Positions 14,463 through 21,509 of a DNA stretch of 32,391 nt are shown in pieces. Each line of letters begins with the position of its first letter. Position 1 is the stretch's first letter. Under the pieces are notes generated by a model. It was not told where the DNA came from. It did no database searches and saw nothing but the letters and a program-made list of their open reading frames with translations. The translations under genes were made by a program, and so were the position numbers. Source of the DNA: an uncultured Lachnospiraceae bacterium (GTDB taxonomy: Bacteria > Bacillota > Clostridia > Lachnospirales > Lachnospiraceae); assembly GCA_947630595.1 (NCBI GenBank), contig CANRIG010000035.1:1-32391 (forward strand), read 5' to 3'.

Positions 14463-14491
14463 ATTTTAAGGCGTTGACGCGTTAAAGTCAA
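14463..14491 (-). promoter_or_regulatory. Strong sigma-A promoter of the flavoprotein-ferredoxin-Opp operon, with overlapping inverted repeat
   Basis: On the minus strand TTGACT (14486-14491) and TAAAAT (14463-14468) are separated by 17 bp, about 45 bp upstream of the flavoprotein start. The inverted repeat TTGAC (14474-14478) / GTCAA (14487-14491), with an 8-bp spacer, covers the -35 and part of the spacer. This is where a repressor would sit. Confidence 0.7.
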
Positions 14492-14531
14492 GTATTTTCG
14501 GAAATCTGTCCGCGCCGCCGGCCTTTCGCGC

Positions 14532-14568
14532 AAAAAAGAAAGCCCGGCATCTGAATATCCGGGCTTTC
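14532..14568 (-). terminator. Intrinsic terminator of the sugar ABC transporter operon
   Basis: GAAAGCCCGG (14538-14547) and CCGGGCTTTC (14559-14568) form a perfect 10-bp stem with an 11-nt loop. On the minus strand it is followed by six T (14532-14537). It lies about 80 bp after the stop of the MalG-like permease gene and separates that operon from the flavoprotein promoter just downstream. Confidence 0.88.
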
Positions 14569-14648
14569 CGTGCAGTTTCGTTCTTTCTTATTTTTACTAC
14601 TGTTTCGATGTCATTCCGCAGCTTTTTACAGCCGCGCTGCCGCGTTTC

Positions 14649-15491
14649 TCATTCCTTCACACCGCCCAGGGCGACGCCCTCAACGATGAACTTGGACAGG
14701 CACAGGTAGATGATAATGATCGGCACAATGGCGATGGTGATCATCATATAGATTTTTCCCATGTCGAAATTCATGTAGTCCGCGCCGCGGAGGGTGGCGA
14801 TCATGATGGGAAGCGTCTGCTTGTTCTTCGACGTGATCACCAGGGCCGGAATGAAGTAGTTGTTCCAGGAACCGACGAAGGTGAAAATCGCCTGCACCGC
14901 AATCGCCGGCTTCATGATGGGAATGACGATGCGGTTGAATGTTCCATACTCGCCGGAGCCGTCAATCCGGGCCGCCTCCACCAGGTCCTTGGGCAGCGAA
15001 GACTGCATGTAGCTGTACATGAAGTAAAAGGTCGCCGGGGACGCGATGGACGGCAGAATCAGCGGAAGCAGAGAGTCGTCCATATGCATGTTGGTGATCA
15101 GGCGCAGGAAACCAAGCGCCGTCACCTGCGTGGGCATGACCAGGATGGCCATGATGAACGTGAACGCCAGTTTTTTCAGTTTGAAGTCATAGGCATAGAT
15201 GCCGTATGCCGTCAAAGCGGAAAAATAGGTCACGATCGCCGCGCAGCAGCCGGAAACGATCAGGCTGTTGATGATGCCCTTCACGATCGGGATCGCCGGG
15301 TCGTTCAGGACGTTGTGCAGGTTCGTCAGCAGGCTGGAACCCGGCAGGGCCGAAAATCCAAGCTGCAGCTGCGCGTGGGAACGCGTCGCGTTGATAATCA
15401 GTATGTAAAAGAAAAACAGACACAAAAACGAAAGAAAAATCAGTACGGCGTGCGCGATTATGGAGCGCACCTTCCCACTTTTATGCTTCAT
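14649..15491 (-). CDS. CUT1 sugar ABC transporter permease (MalG-like)
   Basis: A 280-residue permease with six hydrophobic segments. The first is about residues 13-32 (HAVLIFLSFLCLFFFYILII). The EAA loop facing the ATPase is DLVEAARIDGSGEYGTFNRI, the classic MalG pattern with EAA...G. The C-terminus (FIVEGVALGGVKE) is typical. The start codon shares a base with the stop of the MalF-like gene (TGATG), with AAAGGAGG upstream, so the two are translationally coupled. No ATPase gene is present in the operon, so the transporter probably borrows a shared MsmK/UgpC-type ATPase encoded elsewhere, which is common for such systems in Firmicutes. Given the neighbouring GH16 and GH94 enzymes, the substrate is probably a beta-gluco-oligosaccharide (inference). 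Confidence 0.93.
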   Translation of the reverse strand: MKHKSGKVRSIIAHAVLIFLSFLCLFFFYILIINATRSHAQLQLGFSALPGSSLLTNLHNVLNDPAIPIVKGIINSLIVSGCCAAIVTYFSALTAYGIYAYDFKLKKLAFTFIMAILVMPTQVTALGFLRLITNMHMDDSLLPLILPSIASPATFYFMYSYMQSSLPKDLVEAARIDGSGEYGTFNRIVIPIMKPAIAVQAIFTFVGSWNNYFIPALVITSKNKQTLPIMIATLRGADYMNFDMGKIYMMITIAIVPIIIIYLCLSKFIVEGVALGGVKE

Positions 15492-16447
15492 CAGGCCAGG
15501 CCTCCTTTCTTTGCCCGCTTCGCCCGCTTTGCCGCGGCCTTGGAACCGTCAGGATCGCTGTCCGTATTCATCTTGAACACGAAGAAGCACAGGACAGCGC
15601 TGATCACAAAGAGATACACGGACAGAGCGCCGGCCATACCGTAGTTCTTGGCCTGAAGGTGCTTGTTGAGGAACATGATCAGCGTCATGGTAGTGCGGTC
15701 CGGAGCGCCCTGGCCGTTGGTCAGGATCTGCGGCACATCGAACATCTGCAGGCCGCCGATGAGGGATGTGATCAGGGTGTAGGTCAGCAGGGGCCGGATC
15801 TGGGGAAGCGTGATCTTGAAGAACTTCTGCGACTGCGTGCAGCCGTCCAGCTCCGCCGCCTCAAAGACGGACGGGTTGATGCCCATGATGGCGGCCATCA
15901 GCATGATGGTGCTGTTGCCGAACCACATCAGGAAGTTCATCAGGGCCACCAGAGAGCGGGCTCCCAGCGTGGATTCCATGAAACGGATGGCCTCGCCCAC
16001 CACGCCCGTGCTGACAAGGATGTTGTTGACCGGGCCTGTGTTGGAAAACAGGGCGAAAAACAGCATGGCAAACGCGGACGCCATGATCAGGTTGGGCAGG
16101 TAGATGACTACCTTGAAGAACTGTTTTCCTCTTATTTTAAACCGCGCGTCCGTAAACCACGCGGCCAGCAGCAGCGCCACGCAGATCTGCGGTACAAAAC
16201 CCAGAATCCACATGACAAAGGTATTCCACGCGTACTTGGGCAGGTCAGCGGAAAGAAGCTCTTTGTAATTGCCGAGGCCGGCCCAGGTGGGCCCGACGAC
16301 CTTCAGGCCGGAGTAGAAATACGTATAAAAACTGTTCCGGATGGTGTCCACCAGCGGAATCAGCGAAAATATGGCATACGTCAGGAAGAAAGGCAGAATA
16401 AAAATATATCCCCATTTCGCATAGCTGACGCCTTTGTGTTTTTTCAC
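15491..16447 (-). CDS. CUT1 sugar ABC transporter permease (MalF-like)
   Basis: A 318-residue permease with about six membrane segments beginning at YIFILPFFLTYAIFSLIPLV. The EAA loop is present as SVFEAAELDGCTQSQKFFKI. The GTG at 16447 is chosen because AAAGGAGG lies 7 nt upstream; the ATG 18 bp earlier lies immediately before and partly within that ribosome binding site. The protein ends in an Arg/Lys/Ala-rich tail (KAAAKRAKRAKKGG). It lies between the binding protein gene (about 97 bp upstream) and the MalG-like gene (overlap). With MalG it forms the channel for the oligosaccharide captured by the binding protein. Confidence 0.92.
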   Translation of the reverse strand: MKKHKGVSYAKWGYIFILPFFLTYAIFSLIPLVDTIRNSFYTYFYSGLKVVGPTWAGLGNYKELLSADLPKYAWNTFVMWILGFVPQICVALLLAAWFTDARFKIRGKQFFKVVIYLPNLIMASAFAMLFFALFSNTGPVNNILVSTGVVGEAIRFMESTLGARSLVALMNFLMWFGNSTIMLMAAIMGINPSVFEAAELDGCTQSQKFFKITLPQIRPLLTYTLITSLIGGLQMFDVPQILTNGQGAPDRTTMTLIMFLNKHLQAKNYGMAGALSVYLFVISAVLCFFVFKMNTDSDPDGSKAAAKRAKRAKKGGLA

Positions 16448-16544
16448 GGGAAGTCCTCCTTTCATGGTGCTGATTCAGACGCTGCCAGGCCTTACCGGAG
16501 GCGGGGCGGCCGAAGCCGCCCCTGTGCAGCGCCTGTCCGTCCGC

Positions 16545-17900
16545 TTATTCCGGCCACTTCACAGTGCCCATCGCCAGCTCCGGATAACGCTCATGAATTG
16601 CGGTCTCAAAGTTTGCCTTGGCCGTGTCCAGATCGATAACGCCGTTGAAATAATCGCCGAACGCGTTCTGGAATTCCTCGGTGCACCCCTGATCGTACGG
16701 GGAAACGTTTGCAAGGCTGATGTTTGCAGCCGCCTCGGACAAAACGCCGATGTAGTTCTGACCGCTCAGCAGATCGATGCCGAAGTCCGGAGACTCCGCC
16801 AGCTCCTCCATCAGCGGCTGGTCGTTGCTCATCTCACCATTGTTCACGGCAAGATTGCGCAGGATGTCGGTATCCGCCGTCATCTTCAGCATGATGTCCT
16901 TGAGGTGCTCCGGGTTGTCCGTTCCGCGGCAGGCGATGAGCCAGGTGCCGCCCCAGTAGAAGCTCTGGGGAGACGGGCAGACCGCCCAGTCCTCAGCTGC
17001 GTCGGTATCCGTCACATTGGGCTTGATGCACACGTCCAGGCCCCATGCCGGAAGGAAGAAGCAGAACACCTTGGAGTCCGGACCCATGTCCTTGTTCCAC
17101 TCGTCGGTCCACTGGCCGCCCACCTTGTGGTTGATGCCGTTCTCGGTATCTTCCATGGAGCGATCCACCCAGTTCATCATATTCGGGTCCACTACAACGT
17201 CAAATCCGTCCACCCAGGGAGCGGAAACGTTGTTGGAGTATACACGGTAGGTATCGGCGCGTCCGGAATACATGTAGTAGCCGGCCTCTTTCATCTTGTC
17301 CGCGGTCTCATAGAACTTGTCCCAGTCGGCCACTGCAGCGCCCACGGTCTCGGGATCGTCGCTGCCCAGCACTTCTTTCGCGATGGAGCGGCGGTACACC
17401 AGCATGCCCGGCGTCGCCTGATAGCTGAGGCCCCGGATTTCGCCGTCCGCGGTGGTCACGGCCTCCTGCGTGTATTTGTACTGGTTGGCGATGTCGTCCG
17501 CGGTGATGCCCAGCTCAGAGATCGGCATAGCCACGTCCACGTCGGGATCGATGTATTTCAGCGCATAATCGGCTTCCACCAGGAAGAGGTCGATCTTCTC
17601 GTCCGCGCTGGCATCCGCCTGTTTGACCAGCGCCTCGTCCAGCTTCTGCTGATAAACGCCGTCCTGGTTGGGATTGATGATCCAGTGAACCTCTGTCCCG
17701 TCCTTTAAATAGGTAACGGACTTGTCCTTGGAAGTGCTGTCTACCTCGGGATAGTTGGCGTTGAACTTGTTCTGCCACTCATCGTTCCACACGTAGATGT
17801 TGATAACCTTCCCTTCTTCTTCCGCCTGAGCGACCATACCGCTTCCGAGACTGCCCAGAAGACCAAGGCACAGCGCAAGGCTTACCATTCTCTTTTTCAT
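16545..17900 (-). CDS. CUT1 sugar ABC transporter solute-binding protein (family 1)
   Basis: A 451-residue extracellular binding protein. The signal peptide is MKKRMVSLALCLGLLGSLGSG, ending MVAQA, with likely signal-peptidase-I cleavage before EEEG at about residue 27. The only early cysteine (residue 11, context LALC) does not fit a lipobox, which needs Gly, Ala or Ser just before the Cys. The mature part starts INIYVWNDEW, as is usual for family 1 sugar-binding proteins, and many Trp/Tyr residues are available for stacking on sugar rings. The ATG has GGAGGAA upstream. It heads the transporter operon, is divergent from the AraC-type regulator, and is preceded by the shared activator-type promoter described separately. 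Confidence 0.92.
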   Translation of the reverse strand: MKKRMVSLALCLGLLGSLGSGMVAQAEEEGKVINIYVWNDEWQNKFNANYPEVDSTSKDKSVTYLKDGTEVHWIINPNQDGVYQQKLDEALVKQADASADEKIDLFLVEADYALKYIDPDVDVAMPISELGITADDIANQYKYTQEAVTTADGEIRGLSYQATPGMLVYRRSIAKEVLGSDDPETVGAAVADWDKFYETADKMKEAGYYMYSGRADTYRVYSNNVSAPWVDGFDVVVDPNMMNWVDRSMEDTENGINHKVGGQWTDEWNKDMGPDSKVFCFFLPAWGLDVCIKPNVTDTDAAEDWAVCPSPQSFYWGGTWLIACRGTDNPEHLKDIMLKMTADTDILRNLAVNNGEMSNDQPLMEELAESPDFGIDLLSGQNYIGVLSEAAANISLANVSPYDQGCTEEFQNAFGDYFNGVIDLDTAKANFETAIHERYPELAMGTVKWPE

Positions 17901-17939
17901 AGTGTTTCCTCCTTCTGAAAATTTTGATACGTTCTTTTA

Positions 17940-17958
17940 TAACACCTCAGCCGTGTTA
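17940..17958. promoter_or_regulatory. Perfect 6-bp inverted repeat just downstream of the binding-protein promoter
   Basis: TAACAC (17940-17945), a 7-bp spacer, then GTGTTA (17953-17958). On the minus strand it lies directly after the -10 box at 17967-17972, so it overlaps the expected transcription start and early leader. It could be an operator or a small leader hairpin. It has no equivalent at the GH16 promoter, so it is not part of the shared element. Confidence 0.4.
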
Positions 17959-17966
17959 CTGCCTAT

Positions 17967-18027
17967 ATTGTATTTTTTTCGCGCGGGAACGTATACTAAT
18001 AATGAATAAAAAATGTTAGATTCATGC
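17967..18027 (-). promoter_or_regulatory. Activator-type promoter and operator of the sugar ABC operon (shared with the GH16 operon)
   Basis: Minus strand, upstream to downstream: GCATGAATCT (18018-18027), a T-rich tract, ATTCA (18003-18007), a poor -35 TATACG (17990-17995), a 17-bp spacer, and -10 TACAAT (17967-17972). TGAAT/ATTCA make a palindrome. The same elements with the same distances occur at 25220-25280. The weak -35 next to a conserved upstream site is typical of promoters needing an AraC-type activator, and the AraC-type gene is divergent from here. Confidence 0.75.
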
Positions 18028-18084
18028 TGTGTTTTCCCAAAACCGGCACGGCGCCGTTCTGCAAAAATCCCTGCAGGAGAAGTC

Positions 18085-18114
18085 TTGAAAAATTCCCCTG
18101 CAGCGTGCTATACT
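18085..18114 (+). promoter_or_regulatory. Promoter of the AraC-type regulator gene
   Basis: TTGAAA (18085-18090) and TATACT (18109-18114) with an 18-bp spacer, about 87 bp before the regulator's ATG. CCCTGCAG occurs on both sides of the -35 (at about 18069 and 18096), a possible small operator pair. The remainder of the region between the divergent genes (17901-18200) holds the binding-protein promoter and no gene. Confidence 0.6.
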
Positions 18115-18200
18115 TTTCCCGGAACATCTGAAACCAGTGTGTGAGGCAGCATGAATATAGGTGTATAAAAATACAATTACAATGCCAGGAGGATCCGTCT

Positions 18201-18983
18201 ATGGGAACAGAGAAAGACTGGAAACCGATCGAACCGGATCAGAATGAGGAGCTGACGCTCCACCGTGACCCCGGTGAAGAAATGATGTTTTACCGCGCTG
18301 TCGCCGCCGGACTCATCGACGCCGTCCAGGACAACTGCGCGCGCGGCGTTTTCAAGGACCCGAAAGGCGTCGGCCGTCTCTCCGACAACCCGGTCAACAA
18401 TCTGAAATATCATTTTGTCGTCACAGCCGCCATGATCACCCGCTTCTGCATCGAGGGCGGGATGCCCATGGAGGAGGCCTACGGGCTCAGCGACGCCTAC
18501 ATCCAGAAGATGGATCACTGCGCCAACATGGCGGAGATCGTGCTGCTCCACGACCAGATGGCGCTCGACTTCACCGGGCGGATGCGCACGCTGAAAAAAT
18601 ACGCGGCCACCTCCAGACAGGTATCGGACGCCATCGACTACATTTACGCCCACGTCCGGGAACGCATTACCGTCAACGATATTGCCGACGCCATCTGCAT
18701 CTCCCCTGCCTACCTCTCCCGCATTTTCAAGCAGGAAACCGGAATTTCCATCAGCGAGTACATCCGGCAGAGGAAAATTGACATGGCGAAAAATCTGCTG
18801 CGCTTCAGTGATTACGACCTCTCCTCGATCGCCTACATGCTGTCCTATTCCTCCCAGAGCCATTTCATCCAGCATTTCCGCAGCCAGACGGGAGTCACGC
18901 CCAAGGCGTACCGGGCCAGCAATTACATGTCAAACTGGGACGTCAACAAGGACACGGCGGACAAAGACGGGACAAAATCCTGA
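18201..18983 (+). CDS. AraC/YesN-type transcriptional regulator of the beta-glucan locus
   Basis: A 260-residue cytosolic regulator. Residues of about 25-130 form a helical N-terminal domain seen in YesN-like regulators (NPVNNLKYHFVVTAAMITRF, then EEAYGLSDAYIQKMD), probably involved in sensing or dimerisation. Residues of about 140-240 are the AraC DNA-binding domain, with two helix-turn-helix units at about 157-178 (ITVNDIADAICISPAYLSRI) and 206-228 (DLSSIAYMLSYSSQSHFIQH). The signature end GVTPKAYR is present. The ATG at 18201 is chosen over the earlier in-frame one at 18141 because AGGAGG lies 8 nt upstream and the first 20 residues of the longer form are not family-like. It is divergent from the sugar ABC operon and convergent with the GH94 operon, and is the obvious candidate to bind the shared operator. 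Confidence 0.9.
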   Translation: MGTEKDWKPIEPDQNEELTLHRDPGEEMMFYRAVAAGLIDAVQDNCARGVFKDPKGVGRLSDNPVNNLKYHFVVTAAMITRFCIEGGMPMEEAYGLSDAYIQKMDHCANMAEIVLLHDQMALDFTGRMRTLKKYAATSRQVSDAIDYIYAHVRERITVNDIADAICISPAYLSRIFKQETGISISEYIRQRKIDMAKNLLRFSDYDLSSIAYMLSYSSQSHFIQHFRSQTGVTPKAYRASNYMSNWDVNKDTADKDGTKS

Positions 18984-19015
18984 GGCTGCCGCAAAACAGG
19001 CGTTTTACGGCAGCC
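18984..19015. terminator. Bidirectional hairpin between convergent genes (GGCTGCCG type)
   Basis: GGCTGCCGCAAAAC (18984-18997) pairs with GTTTTACGGCAGCC (19002-19015) with a single mismatch and a 4-nt loop. It begins directly after the regulator's TGA and ends 6 bp from the stop of the GH94 gene on the other strand, so it can serve both. No T-run follows on either strand, but the A4/T4 near the loop and the position support a transcript-end role. The arms match the end motif of the hairpin at 5984-6046. Confidence 0.7.
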
Positions 19016-19021
19016 CCGTGT

Positions 19022-21427
19022 CTACATAACCAGCGTAATTTCCGTCACGTCCGTGAGCAGCTTCTCCGGCACGTAATTTCCCGCCATTTCTTTTCCGTTC
19101 ACCGTAAGCTTCCTGCAGCCTGATTCCCTGCCCTCCGGATTCCGGATTGTGATGTGCAGCGTTTTTCCGCGGAAGCTCCTGCGGATTTCCAGCGCTCCCC
19201 ACTCCTTCGGGATGGAGGGCGCGATTTTTATGCCGTAAGGGTCGGGGCGCATACCGAGTATACCCTCCACGCATCCCACCATAACCGTCGACGCCGTCCC
19301 GGTCAGCCAGTGCACGTGCGAGCGTCCCATGTGCGGGCTCGCGCTTCCCTCCGTGAACTGCCCGTAGCAGTAGGGCTCGATTCCCCGAATCTCCGCCATG
19401 CCGTTCTGCATCGAGGGAGCGTTTTCCTTAAAATAGGCGAACGCCCGGTCCCCATGCCCCAGCAGCGCCTCCGCCAGAATCAGCCAGCCCTGGGACTGGG
19501 AGAAAATGCCGGCGTTCTCCTTCGTCCCGGCGTTGTAGATCACCGCCAGCGCCCCGTCGAAGGCATGCGCGTGATACGGCGGGTCCATGAGCATCGCCCC
19601 GTACGCCGTGTTCAGGCGCCGATACACATTGTCCATCGCCAGACCTGCCTGGCGGTCGTCTGCCAGCCCGCTGATCACCGCCCAGCTCTGCGGATTCAGC
19701 CACAGGTCCGCCTCCGGCGCCGTGCGCGCGCCGATCGTTTCGCCCGCCTCGGTGAAGCCGCGGATGAAGCGGTCTTCGTCCCAGCAGAGCCTGTTCAGCC
19801 GTTTTCCCAGCGTCTCCTGCTCGCTCTGCAGCCAGGCTCCGTACGCCTCGTCCTTCTGATACGCGGCAAAGATCCGCAGGATGGAAAACGCATAGTAAAA
19901 CTGAAACGCCACGAAGGAAGATTCCCCGTTCGCGCCCAGCCGCAGGCAGTCGTTCCAGTCCGCGTGCAGCCCGGCCGGCATTCCGTGGGGACCCAGATGC
20001 TTCAGGGAAAAGTCCAGCGCCCGCTTCAGATGATCGTAAACGCTTCCCTCGTCCCGGTTCGCGTACGGAACCGTCTCGTCGAGAAAGGCCAGATCGCCCG
20101 TCTCCGCGATGTACTTGTACACCGTCGGGAACAGCCAGAGCGCGTCGTCCGCGCGGTAGGCCGGATGCCCGGTCTCCCGGACATAGGATTCGTCCTCCGG
20201 CGTGTCCTCATGGCCGGGATTATGCGTAAACTTCACCAGCGGCAGTCCGCCGCCGTGATTCACCTGCGCGGAGAGCATGAAGCGGATTTTCTCCCGCGCC
20301 TGCTCCGGGGCCAGATGGATGATTCCCTGAATGTCCTGCACCGTATCGCGGTAGCCATAGCCGTTGCGCAAACCGCAGTAAACAAAGGAAGCCGCCCGCG
20401 ACCAGGTAAAGGTAATAAAGCTGTTGTAGGCGTTCCAGGTGTTGATCATCGTGTCAAATTCCGGGCACGGCGTCTTGACCTGAAAACGGGAAAACTTCCG
20501 GTGCCAGTCCTCAGCCACCTCCGTCCATTCTTTCCGGCAGACGGTTTCCGCCGCTTCGTAGGCGTCCACGACGGCCGCTCCCTCCGCGGAAGATTTTTCT
20601 CCTAGCAAAAACGCGACCGTTTTCGCCTCGCCCGGCCTCAGGGAGACGACCGCCGACAGCGCTCCGCAGCTGTTCTCATTGTAATTGCCGGCATTGCCCA
20701 GATCGCCGCGCTCCACGCCGACAGGGTTTCCGTATCCGCGGTAGGCGCCGAGAAACTGCGCCCGGTCGCCGCACCAGGAGGAAACCGGCGCGCCGGCCAG
20801 CCCGAAAAAGCGCTCCGTGACCGTCTTTTCGTCCACCTCGCTGCCGGACGCATCCAGATTCCCGTGAATCTGCTGACGAATCCGGTTGCGGTCAAACAGC
20901 GTCCGCGTGATAAACTGCGAATACTGGAGGTTGACCTGGTCCTGTTCGTAGTTTCCGTTGCAGGTAAATTCGGCATAGCCCGTCAGCGTCAGCTCCCGCT
21001 GCTCCTGCGAGCGGTTTTCCACGGTGAGCGCCCACACCTCGTGCGTTTTCCCGAGCGGCACATAGTAGACCGCCTCGCTGCGGATGCCCCGGTATTCCGC
21101 CGCGATTTTCGTATAGCCGGTTCCGTGGCGGCACTCGCTTTTGTATTCCTGCAGATCTTTTCCGACCGGCTGCCAGGATGCGGACCAGTAATCCCCGGAG
21201 GCATTGTCGCGAAGATACAGGTAGCGCCCCGGCTGGTCAAACTGGTTGAACACATAGCGCAGGATGCGCCCGTTCGCCCCGGATTTTACAAAGCTGTAGC
21301 CGCCGGCGTTGTTGGAAATCAGCGCGCCGTACTCCGGCGAGCCGAGATAATTGGCCCAGGGCTTCGGTGTGTCCGGCCTTGTGATCACATATTCCCGGTT
21401 CTGGTCGTCAAAATATCCGTACTGCAT
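19022..21427 (-). CDS. GH94 phosphorylase, cellobiose/chitobiose phosphorylase-like
   Basis: An 801-residue intracellular phosphorylase that splits a beta-linked disaccharide with phosphate to a sugar-1-phosphate plus free sugar. The N-terminal beta-sandwich domain begins YFDDQNREYVITRP, as in cellobiose and diacetylchitobiose phosphorylases. The general-acid aspartate is D490 in HADWNDCL, the same number as in the characterised Cellvibrio gilvus enzyme. The C-terminal part has KENAGIFSQSQGW and WLTGTAS, typical of the family. The frame stays open for 39 residues upstream, but that part is Arg-rich and overlaps the next gene; the ATG at 21427 has AGGAG about 12 nt upstream, rather far. The sequence after WNDCL (RLGANGESSF) is nearer to chitobiose-type than to classic cellobiose-type enzymes, so specificity is open. 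Confidence 0.88.
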   Translation of the reverse strand: MQYGYFDDQNREYVITRPDTPKPWANYLGSPEYGALISNNAGGYSFVKSGANGRILRYVFNQFDQPGRYLYLRDNASGDYWSASWQPVGKDLQEYKSECRHGTGYTKIAAEYRGIRSEAVYYVPLGKTHEVWALTVENRSQEQRELTLTGYAEFTCNGNYEQDQVNLQYSQFITRTLFDRNRIRQQIHGNLDASGSEVDEKTVTERFFGLAGAPVSSWCGDRAQFLGAYRGYGNPVGVERGDLGNAGNYNENSCGALSAVVSLRPGEAKTVAFLLGEKSSAEGAAVVDAYEAAETVCRKEWTEVAEDWHRKFSRFQVKTPCPEFDTMINTWNAYNSFITFTWSRAASFVYCGLRNGYGYRDTVQDIQGIIHLAPEQAREKIRFMLSAQVNHGGGLPLVKFTHNPGHEDTPEDESYVRETGHPAYRADDALWLFPTVYKYIAETGDLAFLDETVPYANRDEGSVYDHLKRALDFSLKHLGPHGMPAGLHADWNDCLRLGANGESSFVAFQFYYAFSILRIFAAYQKDEAYGAWLQSEQETLGKRLNRLCWDEDRFIRGFTEAGETIGARTAPEADLWLNPQSWAVISGLADDRQAGLAMDNVYRRLNTAYGAMLMDPPYHAHAFDGALAVIYNAGTKENAGIFSQSQGWLILAEALLGHGDRAFAYFKENAPSMQNGMAEIRGIEPYCYGQFTEGSASPHMGRSHVHWLTGTASTVMVGCVEGILGMRPDPYGIKIAPSIPKEWGALEIRRSFRGKTLHITIRNPEGRESGCRKLTVNGKEMAGNYVPEKLLTDVTEITLVM

Positions 21428-21509
21428 AATAAATAGTAACTCCTCTCCTGCTGATTGATGTTTTTGCCGTCTGATCGGCGGGCGCTTCGGCCTGTGCCGG
21501 ACTGTCCGG

